In this document: positions 24,888 through 33,775 of the stretch, in pieces
Layout of the letters: the number at the start of each line of letters is the position of its first letter
Numbering within the stretch: position 1 is the stretch's first letter
Assembly (NCBI GenBank): GCA_003551565.1
Contig: PUMZ01000169.1
Coordinates: forward strand, 1-38,732
DNA from: Candidatus Brocadiaceae bacterium
GTDB taxonomy: Bacteria; Planctomycetota; Brocadiia; SM23-32
Reading direction: 5' to 3'
Length of the DNA: 38,732 nucleotides
The notes under the pieces: generated by a model
What the model was told of the DNA's origin: nothing
Databases searched by the model: none
What the model saw: only the letters and a program-made list of their open reading frames with translations
Translations under genes and position numbers: made by a program

Positions 24888-27230
24888 TCAGGAAGTGCCT
24901 ATGTGGTAATCTTTCAGCTTGCGGAACAGCGTGCTGGGATCGATCCCGAGTTCGCGGGCAGATGCGGTTTTATTGCCGTCGTTGCGTCGCAGGGCGTTTC
25001 TGATCATCACCTTCTCCATCTCCCGCAGCGTGCCTTTTCCCCCGCCTTCCAGGGCCGACTTCACCTCTTTGTCCACCCGGACGTGCGTGGGGAGGTGCTC
25101 CTCCCTGATCGTTTTTCCGTTGCACAGGACGAAGCAGTGTTCGATGATGCTCTCCAGCTCGCGCACATTCCCGGGATAATCGTAGGTCAGCAGTGAAGCC
25201 ATCACGTTATTATTGGTGCGCATGATGTTTTTGCCCCGGATTCGGTTGTATTTCGCGATGAAATGCTCCACCAGCAGCGGCACATCCCCTTTTCTTTTCC
25301 GCAGGGGCGGAACCTCCAGTGTCATCACATTGATCCTGTAATAGAGGTCCTGACGGAACCCGCCCTCTCTGACAAGCCTTCCAAGATTCCTGTTGGTTGC
25401 AGCCACGATGCGCACGTCCGCCCGGCAGGTGCTGGTGCCTCCCACGGGTTCGTAGGTGCCGTCCTGAAGAACCTGGAGCAGTTTGACCTGGAGCTGTTTC
25501 GGCATCTCGCCGATTTCATCCAAAAACAGCGTTCCGCCCTCGGCCCTCTCGAAACGGCCCGGTTTGTCGCGCTTGGCGTCGGTGAAGGCGCCGGCCTTAT
25601 GTCCGAAAAGTTCGGATTCCAGGAGATTGGTGGGCAGGGCGCCGCAATTGACCTTATGGAACGGCTTCTCGCAGCGGTGGCTGCGGTTATGGATGGCCCT
25701 GGCAACCATATCCTTCCCCGTTCCGCTCTCGCCCTCCAGCAGCACGGGCGAGTCGCTCACGGCGATGTCGGGCAGGTGCTGGAAAAGCTCTTGCATTTCG
25801 CTGCTTTGACTGACGATATCTTCAAAACTGTAGCTCGCTTCGATCTCCTTGCGGAGCTGCCTCTTTTCCATCTCCGCCGATATTCTCTGATACGCATCGG
25901 CCAGTACGTTGGCAAGAACTTTCAGGAGGGCGATCTCGCCGTTGTCCCACGCTTTTTCCCGCCGGACAGAATCGAAACCCAGCGCCCCCAGAAGCTCGCC
26001 ATTGGCGCCGACAGGTATCGTCAGCAGCGAGATGATATCCTGGCGCGCGAACAGTTCCTGCTCCCTCCACGCTTCCGGCGGCATCCGCCCGACATTGTCG
26101 ATCTGCACCACCTCCCGATTCCGGATCAGACCCGTCCACCACGGCAGATCGCCCGCCGGGATATCCTGCAGCGAATCACAGACGGGTTCCACCCCATGGG
26201 CGCACCACTCGTGCGTGTTGGTGAACGTCTTGCCGTCGGAAGCAAAACACAGCAGATAACTTCTGTCCATCCCGAAGAAATTGCCCGCCTTCCGAAGCAA
26301 CCTGCCGATCTTCTCGTCGGCGTTGGCGCTGTTGACCGAAATGAAGTCCGAAGAGATCTCCGCCACCATCTTCTGGAACGCTGTCTGGTATTCGAGCCTG
26401 CTCTCAACATCCTTGCGCTCGGTTACATCCCTGCCGGTGCCCTGGATCTCCACCACCCGGCCATCTTCATCCAGTATGGCACAATCCTCCCACTCCATCC
26501 AGCGCAACCCGCCGACCGTCTTCACGCGGTGTTCGAAGCGCACGCGATGGGGCGGCGCCATGAGCTCGTCCAAACGCTCAAAGGTGCATTCGAGATCCTC
26601 CGCATGCACGAACTCGGTAAAGCTCGTCCCAAGAAGATCCCGCCGTTCCTCCCCAAGAACCCGGCAGGCCGTCTCGTTGGCAAAGACGATCCTGTTCTGA
26701 CGGTCCACGCGCACAAACAGATCCGTATGTGACTCGACAAGCAATCTGTAGAGATCGCCGGCCCTTCTTTCCGAAATATATCCTTCCCCCGGCCAAAAAC
26801 AACGGGTATTCTCCTGAAGTAAGCGCTCATTTTGGTTATTTTTTTGCATGGCGTTATCCGGACTTATGTTACTGAAACCGTCATCGTCCAGGAGCACCTT
26901 CGCCTCTTGCAGCTGAAAACCGGATTCCCGTGCACCGACCTTCGGAGCGTCAAAAGGACTGATGCGGTTGCCGCAGTCGCAGACAACCTCTTCCTCCTCC
27001 CGCGTATCCACAAATATCTGCCCCTCCCGCTGCGCCGCCTCCCGGGCCCAGTCGATTTCCCCCCTCAGCTCCTCCTCCCGGTCTATTTCCGCCCATTCGA
27101 CATTCTGCGGAATAGCATCCGGATCCACATAGGAAGGGGTCAGCGCACCCAGCCCGAACGCCTTTTGCTTGGTCACAAAAAACGAATACTCCGGACCGCA
27201 AACGCACCTGTAATGACAGACCATCGCCAT
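24888..27230 (-). CDS. Sigma54-dependent enhancer-binding protein: Cys-containing N-terminal segment, PAS, GAF, AAA+, Fis-type HTH
   Basis: VLLEGESGTGKDMVARAIHNRS, ELFGHKAGAFTDAKRDKPGRFERAEGGTLFLDEIGEMP, YDYPGNVRELESIIEHC, C-term GNKTASARELGIDPSTLFRKLKDY. Confidence 0.95.
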   Translation of the reverse strand: MAMVCHYRCVCGPEYSFFVTKQKAFGLGALTPSYVDPDAIPQNVEWAEIDREEELRGEIDWAREAAQREGQIFVDTREEEEVVCDCGNRISPFDAPKVGARESGFQLQEAKVLLDDDGFSNISPDNAMQKNNQNERLLQENTRCFWPGEGYISERRAGDLYRLLVESHTDLFVRVDRQNRIVFANETACRVLGEERRDLLGTSFTEFVHAEDLECTFERLDELMAPPHRVRFEHRVKTVGGLRWMEWEDCAILDEDGRVVEIQGTGRDVTERKDVESRLEYQTAFQKMVAEISSDFISVNSANADEKIGRLLRKAGNFFGMDRSYLLCFASDGKTFTNTHEWCAHGVEPVCDSLQDIPAGDLPWWTGLIRNREVVQIDNVGRMPPEAWREQELFARQDIISLLTIPVGANGELLGALGFDSVRREKAWDNGEIALLKVLANVLADAYQRISAEMEKRQLRKEIEASYSFEDIVSQSSEMQELFQHLPDIAVSDSPVLLEGESGTGKDMVARAIHNRSHRCEKPFHKVNCGALPTNLLESELFGHKAGAFTDAKRDKPGRFERAEGGTLFLDEIGEMPKQLQVKLLQVLQDGTYEPVGGTSTCRADVRIVAATNRNLGRLVREGGFRQDLYYRINVMTLEVPPLRKRKGDVPLLVEHFIAKYNRIRGKNIMRTNNNVMASLLTYDYPGNVRELESIIEHCFVLCNGKTIREEHLPTHVRVDKEVKSALEGGGKGTLREMEKVMIRNALRRNDGNKTASARELGIDPSTLFRKLKDYHIGTS

Positions 27231-27747
27231 TGTCCGACCTCCTCCGTTGATCCGTTCAACTCAACCATACATGGCCGGAGAAACATGCCCACCGGAACGT
27301 CGTGACAAGCTCGGCTCCGTTGTAAGCCGCCGTCTATTGGAAAAGAACGAAAAACCGGTTCACTCCCTCCCGGGGCGAAATCAGCCATCACGCACTGGAC
27401 GCTGATGTCCAACCGCCATCAAAAAACGTCTCTTTTACCAAGTCCCGCCCCTGCAAATGCCGGATAATGCCATACTCAAAAGAAAACATAACCTTCTCTT
27501 GCCATTGGACATGACTAAAAGCAATTTTTATTCCATTCTCTTTCCCAAAAAACATTTTATGACCTTAAGGCCAATATTTCATTAGACTAAGGTGCTATTG
27601 AATGGTGTTAGATGCCGCCCTCCCGTTCCCTTCACCCGGCCCGGGCATTGCAATTTAAGAGGGGGAGTGGTCAATTTTTGATTGCATTCTGCCATGGGTG
27701 GCCGGACAAAGGGATGCAAACGGCAACCGCCGCAGGGACTCACTGAC

Positions 27748-27769
27748 GGGGACGTCTGGAGACGTCCCC
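27748..27769. terminator. Hairpin GGGGACGTC-TGGA-GACGTCCCC downstream of rsmA
   Basis: Perfect 9-bp stem, 4-nt loop; no U-tract, so terminator role uncertain. Confidence 0.45.
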
Positions 27770-27806
27770 TGCAAACCCACCGGGGGAGGCCGTACACGGC
27801 GAAGGC

Positions 27807-28676
27807 CTAACGGGCGCCGGGGAGGGCATTCGCCAGCCGGACAAAATCGCTCACCTCCAGTTTTTCCGGGCGCAGCATTCCCTCCAAGTCGGCTTTTTCC
27901 AGCACCGTGGCGCATGCTTCCTTTCCCCATTCTCTCTTCAACACTTTGCGGAGCGTCTTGCGACGGTTCTGAAACAACACGTTGACCACGCGTGCAAACA
28001 GGGCGTAATTTTCGGCCTTTTTCTCCGGACGGCGGCGCTCCAGCGCAACAAAAGCGGATTCCACTGCAGGAGAGGGCATGAATGCGGAGGGAGGAACCCG
28101 GAAGATGATCCGCGTCTTCGCCCCGTAACGGGCGAAGACGGTCAGCGGCCCGTAATCCTGCCCGCCGGGCCCGGCGGTGAGCCGCTCGGCCACTTCGCGC
28201 TGCAACATCACATGGATGGTGCTGACGGGCTGTTCCCACTCCAGCAGATTGATGATTGCCGGTGAGCTTATCTGATACGGGAGATTGGCGACAACTTTCA
28301 CCGGATTGCCTGAGCAGAGCCGGCGCACGTGGCGCGTGACGTCCGGATCGATCATGTGCTTGCTCTTGAGCAGGTCCCGATGCAGGAGGCAGACATTGTC
28401 CCGACCCGCAAGCCTGTCGGAGGCGACCCGGAACAGTCCGCCGTCGATCTCGATGGAGACGACATCCCGGGCCCTGTCGGCCAGCAGCGCGGTCAAACGG
28501 CCGATGCCTCCCCCGATCTCCAGGACCGTATCCGAGGAGTCTACGGCAGCGGTTCGCAGTATCTCGCAGAAAATCCGGGGAGAAATCAAAAAATTCTGTC
28601 CCAGCATACGGTTGGGCGAAAGCTTATGCGCTTTCAAAACCTCTTTCAGATAGCCGGCGCCAAGACGCTCATGCAT
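27807..28676 (-). CDS. rsmA: 16S rRNA (adenine1518-N6/1519-N6) dimethyltransferase
   Basis: NRMLGQNFLISPRI, VLEIGGGIGRLTALLADRARDVVSIEID, VVANLPYQISSPAI, MLQREVAERLTAGPGGQDYGPLTV. Confidence 0.96.
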   Translation of the reverse strand: MHERLGAGYLKEVLKAHKLSPNRMLGQNFLISPRIFCEILRTAAVDSSDTVLEIGGGIGRLTALLADRARDVVSIEIDGGLFRVASDRLAGRDNVCLLHRDLLKSKHMIDPDVTRHVRRLCSGNPVKVVANLPYQISSPAIINLLEWEQPVSTIHVMLQREVAERLTAGPGGQDYGPLTVFARYGAKTRIIFRVPPSAFMPSPAVESAFVALERRRPEKKAENYALFARVVNVLFQNRRKTLRKVLKREWGKEACATVLEKADLEGMLRPEKLEVSDFVRLANALPGAR

Positions 28677-28762
28677 TGGAACGCCCCCGTGAATTGGTTC
28701 TGCGGCGGGCTAACCAGGATTTCATAAACCAAAACAATGATTAGCACAAAGGATGTGCAACA

Positions 28763-28920
28763 GTATGATAAGTAGCTTTCTTCAGGATTTCAGATTCTAC
28801 CGGTATGTATCTGCACCGGACAAACGGCGGTTGACCTGCATGCTGCAGACGGGCCCTGCGGGCGCATCTCTCAGCGGCACATCTGTTTCAAAAAGCCACA
28901 CTTCGCGCATATCAATCCAG
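28763..28920. repeat. Composite intergenic repeat, second copy
   Basis: CAGTATGATAAGTAGCTTTCTTCAGGATTTCAGATTCTAC..CCGGACAAACGGCGGTTGACCTGC; matches 15096-15260 and inverted 37345-37432. Confidence 0.8.
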
Positions 28921-28928
28921 CGAACGCG

Positions 28929-28955
28929 TTCGTTTCCACCGGGTCTGTTCCGGTT
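28929..28955 (-). promoter_or_regulatory. Copy 4 of leader motif
   Basis: Minus strand ACCGGAACAGACCCGGTGGAAACGAAC. Confidence 0.6.
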
Positions 28956-28975
28956 GAAGAACCTCCTCGCTGATC

Positions 28976-29004
28976 ATTATCCACCGGATGCGCCGTGTTG
29001 TCAA
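28976..29004 (-). promoter_or_regulatory. Putative sigma70 promoter for the rsmA leader
   Basis: Minus strand TTGACA - 17 nt - GATAAT; the leader motif copy lies just downstream. Confidence 0.7.
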
Positions 29005-29081
29005 GCGAAAGGATGAAGAACAAAAGGGATATCCAAGGTCGATGGTGGCTCCCCGGCGGCGGGGCGGATCGAAGCGGGCGG

Positions 29082-30032
29082 TTACACGGTGACATAGTGT
29101 TGCGTGAACTCCTTTCCTCCGACGCGCATCATCGTCACCTCGGGCGGGCACAGCAGTCTTATGTGCGTCCCCCTGCTGGCGCCCAGTCCCTGGTTGATGG
29201 AAAACACGGTCCGCCCCTGACGGAACACGCCACGGGCGCGGCATGCCCCGACCTTCGAACGGGTCACGATGGCGCCTTTCAACGGCAACCGGATCTGTCC
29301 CCCGTGCGTGTGGCCGAAAAAAGCCAGCTCCGCGCCCCTGGCATCGACTTCCGGCAGGACATCCGGGCTGTGGGCAAGCACGATGGCGGGCGTGCACCCC
29401 ACCCCCCGCCAGGCCTTCTCGTAATCGCAGTGGAAGAAAAAGGTATCGTTGAGGCCAATCACGGCTATCCGCCCCCCTTCCGGAAGGTGCACAAAGCGAT
29501 TGGCATCTTCCAGCACCACCACCCCGTGTTCGGAAAAACCGTTCCGCAAGGCAGCGACGGGGTTGGGCTTGCTGCGCCGGGATTGGACAGGCTCGTTTTT
29601 GTAAATAGAAAGGTATTTTCGCCAGAGCTCGCCGAACCTGTAAAAGTCATGCCCGCCCAGCACGGCAAATGCCCCCAGCCGGGCCTCAATCATTGCGGCC
29701 AGTTCCATGCACGTTGCAAGCCCCGGCGGCGTATCCATGATGTCACCGGTCAGGAAAACAAAGTCCGGTACTCCGGCATCGTCCAGTACGGCCCGCAAGA
29801 ATTCCATTTTCTTCCGGTCTCTGCCGCTGAAATGCGTATCGCTGATATGCAGGATCTTGAGCTCCGGGAAGCGGCCGGAAGGCACGGATAACCCCTCTTC
29901 CCTATCCCGTGGCAGGCGCGGGATGGTGACGTCCCACACCCTGAACCGGCGTGGTTCCAGAACCGCCATCCAGACGAAAAGCAACGCGCCGAGCAGGACG
30001 AGAGGCGGGAGCAGAAAAAAAAACGGGTGCAT
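29082..30032 (-). CDS. Membrane-anchored calcineurin-like metallophosphoesterase
   Basis: LKILHISDTHFSG, FVFLTGDIMDTPPG, AVLGGHDFYRFG, LAHSPDVLPEVDARGAELAFFGHTHGGQIRLP; N-terminal TM. GHDF replaces the usual GNHD. Confidence 0.92.
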   Translation of the reverse strand: MHPFFFLLPPLVLLGALLFVWMAVLEPRRFRVWDVTIPRLPRDREEGLSVPSGRFPELKILHISDTHFSGRDRKKMEFLRAVLDDAGVPDFVFLTGDIMDTPPGLATCMELAAMIEARLGAFAVLGGHDFYRFGELWRKYLSIYKNEPVQSRRSKPNPVAALRNGFSEHGVVVLEDANRFVHLPEGGRIAVIGLNDTFFFHCDYEKAWRGVGCTPAIVLAHSPDVLPEVDARGAELAFFGHTHGGQIRLPLKGAIVTRSKVGACRARGVFRQGRTVFSINQGLGASRGTHIRLLCPPEVTMMRVGGKEFTQHYVTV

Positions 30033-30282
30033 GGAACTGTTATCCCCTTTTCACCTGACAGGCAGGAAGAATTATTGTACAATATCGTGACAGGAGCCTG
30101 GCCGAAAACCCGGCACGTCGTGGACGCTTTCAGGCGTCCCGGGATCAGCGCGACAATGTCCGGACTCCGGAGCCCCTGAAGGGGCTCACTACAAACCTGT
30201 CGTCATCTTTGACCCCAGGCTCATCGTAGCTCTTCAGTCCAGTGTACATGCTTTCAGCTTTCCGGTCAATTCGCGGTCGCAC

Positions 30283-30786
30283 ATGTTATTGAAAATCATA
30301 CTGCTGCTGACGCTGACGCCGATTGTTGAATTGTGGATCCTTTTTCGGATAGCCGGTGCAACCAGCCCTGGTTTTACGGTGTTGCTTGTGATCGTAACGG
30401 GCATCATCGGCGGGATCCTGGCGAAAATGGAGGGCCTCAGGGTGCTGGAACAGTTGCAAAGGGAACTTCAAGCCGGGCAACTGCCCGCCGGCCCGCTGCT
30501 CGACGGGGCAATGGTTCTGGTGGCCGGTGCGCTCCTGCTTACGCCGGGAGTGATCACCGATGCGGTGGGTTTCTCGTTGCTTGCCCCACCCTGGAGAAAT
30601 ATACTGAAAAAATGCCTGAAGAGAAAATTGAAAAAAATGATGGCGTCGGGGCGTGTGCGGATGTACAAAGATATGGGATTCGGCCCCATCCATCGCACCC
30701 CCCCGCCGGGAGCCCCGCCACTGGAAAACGACAACGACGACGAGGAGGGAGAACATGAGAACCACCGCGAAAGGCGCAACCAGTAA
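30283..30786 (+). CDS. fxsA: FxsA family membrane protein
   Basis: TLTPIVELWILFRIAGATSPGFTVLLVIVTGIIGGILAKMEGLRVLEQLQRELQAGQLPAGPLLDGAMVLVAGALLLTPGVITDAVGFSLL. Confidence 0.92.
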   Translation: MLLKIILLLTLTPIVELWILFRIAGATSPGFTVLLVIVTGIIGGILAKMEGLRVLEQLQRELQAGQLPAGPLLDGAMVLVAGALLLTPGVITDAVGFSLLAPPWRNILKKCLKRKLKKMMASGRVRMYKDMGFGPIHRTPPPGAPPLENDNDDEEGEHENHRERRNQ

Positions 30787-32308
30787 GGACATCTCACCCG
30801 GCAGCCGCAAATGCCCGGGAGAGAACTACGAGGTCACTCCGGCCATATGCACCGCTCGGCAGGCCAACAATTACGCAAAATGCCTGCTTTGCTCGTTTTA
30901 TTCAGGAGATGCAAACGACCTGGCCACGGGCGATCCGAGGATCAAAAAGAGCATCTTCCGTACAAACGTTATCGCGGGTGAAGTGCCGGCGGAGATCAAT
31001 GAATATGTCATGCGGAAGCTGGGCGCCGCCGTGGGCCAGTTCATCAAGGCGCACAGCAACGGAAAAACCCCTGCGGTCATAGCCTGCGACAGACGCGAGA
31101 ACTCCAGGAATCTCAGCCGCATTTTCGGAGAAGGCATGAAGTCCGCGGGGATGCATGCCGTCCACCTCGGCCCTGCCATGCCGGATATGCTCCGGTATGC
31201 CATGATCGAACACGAGATGAGTGCAGCACTGTTTGTCTCCGGGTGCGGAGCCAGGCTGGAAGTCAACGGTGTGCGGATCATTGACCGCGACGGCAGACCC
31301 TTGCTGTTCAATACCGGTATCGAAAAAATCGGGGTGATCGCACGCCGCATGAAGCCGGGCAGATCGCCCTCGCACGGCCGGAGCGACACCCTCAGGATTC
31401 TGCCCGATTACCAGGCTTTTATGATTGAACGGGCGCCCCAATTGCATGCACTGAAAGTCGTTTTAGACGGATCCTACGGGATAGGCGGAGAGATTATTCC
31501 CTATGTCCTGGCCAAAACACCGTTAAAAGTCATCAGATCCCGCTGCGAGCCCGACGGCCGGTCCGAATTGCTGGGACTGCGCTTCCCCGCCGGCCAGGTC
31601 AACACCTCCATGCAGCAGACCATCAGGTCGGAAGAAGCCCACCTGGGCATGGCGACCGATTACGACAGCGATCTGTGTGTGTTTTATGACGAAAAGGGAC
31701 GGGCCCTGCGCAATGACATCGCCGCCGCCCTGATAGCACGCGAAATTCTGGTTCTCAAGCCGGGTTCGAGGATTGCATACGACCTGCGTGCAAGTGCTGC
31801 GTTCAGAGAGGAAATACTGCGCGGAGGCGGACAAGCGCTGCGCACCAGCCCGGTTCCGGGAAGGATGAACGAGGCCGTCATCGCCAAAGGCGCCGAATAC
31901 GCATTCGACCTCAGCGGAAGGCACCTGTTCAAGGCCTTCAAGGGCGGCGAATCCCCGCTGATGGCGCTGATGTTGCTTTGTTCCGCCACACAGCGGCAAC
32001 AAAAACCGCTCTCCGGCCTCGCGGAAAAGGTGTACCGCTATGCCTACAGCGGTGTCCTGAGCCATGAAATGCCCACTCCTGAAAAAGCCGCCTCCGCCCT
32101 TGAAGACCTGGCGGCCGAGTTCCAGGATTGCGAAAAAGACGATATGGATGGATTGACATACAGGTTTCCGTCGTGGTGGTTCTATATCAAAAACAAACCC
32201 GGCTCCCGCATCATCGATCTGTGCGTGGAAGGGCGCACACAGGAGGAAGAAAGGACCGGTCGCCACAGGGTCGAACAGATCATCCGCGGGCATCAAAACC
32301 AGCGGTAA
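30755..32308 (+). CDS. Phosphoglucomutase/phosphomannomutase-like protein with Cys-rich N-terminus and degenerate active-site motifs
   Basis: ATG 30755 with GAGGAGGGAG RBS, overlapping the fxsA end; ATDYDSDLCVFYDEKGRAL resembles the metal loop, ALFVSGCGARLEVNGVRI the phosphoserine loop position. Confidence 0.75.
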   Translation: MRTTAKGATSKDISPGSRKCPGENYEVTPAICTARQANNYAKCLLCSFYSGDANDLATGDPRIKKSIFRTNVIAGEVPAEINEYVMRKLGAAVGQFIKAHSNGKTPAVIACDRRENSRNLSRIFGEGMKSAGMHAVHLGPAMPDMLRYAMIEHEMSAALFVSGCGARLEVNGVRIIDRDGRPLLFNTGIEKIGVIARRMKPGRSPSHGRSDTLRILPDYQAFMIERAPQLHALKVVLDGSYGIGGEIIPYVLAKTPLKVIRSRCEPDGRSELLGLRFPAGQVNTSMQQTIRSEEAHLGMATDYDSDLCVFYDEKGRALRNDIAAALIAREILVLKPGSRIAYDLRASAAFREEILRGGGQALRTSPVPGRMNEAVIAKGAEYAFDLSGRHLFKAFKGGESPLMALMLLCSATQRQQKPLSGLAEKVYRYAYSGVLSHEMPTPEKAASALEDLAAEFQDCEKDDMDGLTYRFPSWWFYIKNKPGSRIIDLCVEGRTQEEERTGRHRVEQIIRGHQNQR

Positions 32309-32390
32309 CAGCGCGCCCCACCCGGACGGCGGAGGAGCGCGGGCGTTAACCCGCGCATATTTCATAAACCAGCGGCATCAATCAATTCCC

Positions 32391-33728
32391 ATGGACAAGA
32401 CATTCCATATCGTGACATTCGGCTGCCAGATGAACAAGCTCGACAGCGAGTTGCTCCGGGCCGCGCTTGAAAAAAACGGAATGCGACCGGTCCGGGCCCC
32501 TTCCGATGCCGACGTGCTTATCTACAATACGTGCAGCGTGCGGCAACATGCCGAAGACAGGGTGCTCTCGCACCTGGGCGGGTGGCGCAAACGGGCAGAG
32601 GCCGATTCCGACTTTATCCTCGGTGTGGTGGGCTGCATGGCGCAGAGACTGGGCGATGAGATCCGGCAACAATTCCCTTTCGTGCGCCTCCTGTGCGGCA
32701 CGCGCTCGTTTCTGAACGTGCCGGAATACATCGGGAAAATATCCAGCACCGGCCGGGCGGTCACCGCAACCGGAGACCGGCCGATACGAATCGAGCGCGA
32801 CCCCGCCATGCGTTCGGAGCCTCATCACGCCTACGTGAGCATCATGCGGGGATGCAGCAATTTCTGCACGTATTGTATTGTCCCGCATGTCAGAGGCCCC
32901 GAAAGAAGCCGCCCTGAAACCGAGATTGTCGATGAAGTGCAACGCCTCACAGCCGACGGTGTCGCCGAAGTCACACTGCTGGGCCAGAACGTTAATGCCT
33001 ACGGACGGCACAAGAATCACAGCGACGGCGCCGAAGGCGGTCTGCCACGGCTGCTGGAACGGGTCAACGCGATCGAAAACATCAAACGCGTGCGATTCGT
33101 GACCAACCACCCCAAAGATATGACGGAGGACATTCTGCGGAGTGTGGCGGACAATGAAAAGGTCTGCGAACACCTGCATATGCCGATCCAGAGCGCATCC
33201 GACAGGGTGCTGAAGGCCATGAACAGGAGATATACCCGCAATCACTACCTGAACACCGTGGAGAAGGCCCGGCGCATAATCCCCGGCATCGCCGTCTCCA
33301 GCGATTTCATCGTGGGCTTTCCGGGCGAGAGCGATTCGGATTTCGAAGATACGCTCGCCCTGCTGCGTAGCGTGCAGTTTCACCAAAGCTACATTTTCCG
33401 CTACTCGCCCCGACCGGGCACGGACGCCGTACAGCTCGCTGACGACGTGCCGGATCAGGTGAAACGTGAGCGTCAGCAGGCGCTGCTCGCCGCCCAGAAA
33501 CAGGTGGATATCCGGCGACGCAACGGGTTGGTCGGCGAAACGCTCGAGGTCATGTGCCACGGCCACAACACCCATCGCCCCGAAGAAGGCCGGCTGATCG
33601 GACGCTCCCGTCGCAGCGATATTGTTGTCTTCGATGGCTGCAATAAGGGGAAGATTAACGCCGGAGACACGCGCCATGTCACCATAGAAAAGGCGACGGC
33701 ATTGACTCTGTTCGGGCGGATCGGCTAA
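32391..33728 (+). CDS. miaB: tRNA-2-methylthio-N6-dimethylallyladenosine synthase
   Basis: FHIVTFGCQMNKLDSE, MRGCSNFCTYCIVPHVRGPERSR, LGQNVNAYG, HLHMPIQSASDRVLKAMNRRYTR, SDFIVGFPGES. Confidence 0.96.
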   Translation: MDKTFHIVTFGCQMNKLDSELLRAALEKNGMRPVRAPSDADVLIYNTCSVRQHAEDRVLSHLGGWRKRAEADSDFILGVVGCMAQRLGDEIRQQFPFVRLLCGTRSFLNVPEYIGKISSTGRAVTATGDRPIRIERDPAMRSEPHHAYVSIMRGCSNFCTYCIVPHVRGPERSRPETEIVDEVQRLTADGVAEVTLLGQNVNAYGRHKNHSDGAEGGLPRLLERVNAIENIKRVRFVTNHPKDMTEDILRSVADNEKVCEHLHMPIQSASDRVLKAMNRRYTRNHYLNTVEKARRIIPGIAVSSDFIVGFPGESDSDFEDTLALLRSVQFHQSYIFRYSPRPGTDAVQLADDVPDQVKRERQQALLAAQKQVDIRRRNGLVGETLEVMCHGHNTHRPEEGRLIGRSRRSDIVVFDGCNKGKINAGDTRHVTIEKATALTLFGRIG

Positions 33729-33775
33729 AATCGGTGACGTATTCGCTGAACATCTGCAGAAGGACCTGTCAGATC

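Noticed and set aside
25263-26732. 489-aa plus-strand ORF
   Set aside because: Antisense shadow of the sigma54 activator.
32382-33677. 431-aa minus-strand ORF
   Set aside because: Antisense shadow of miaB.
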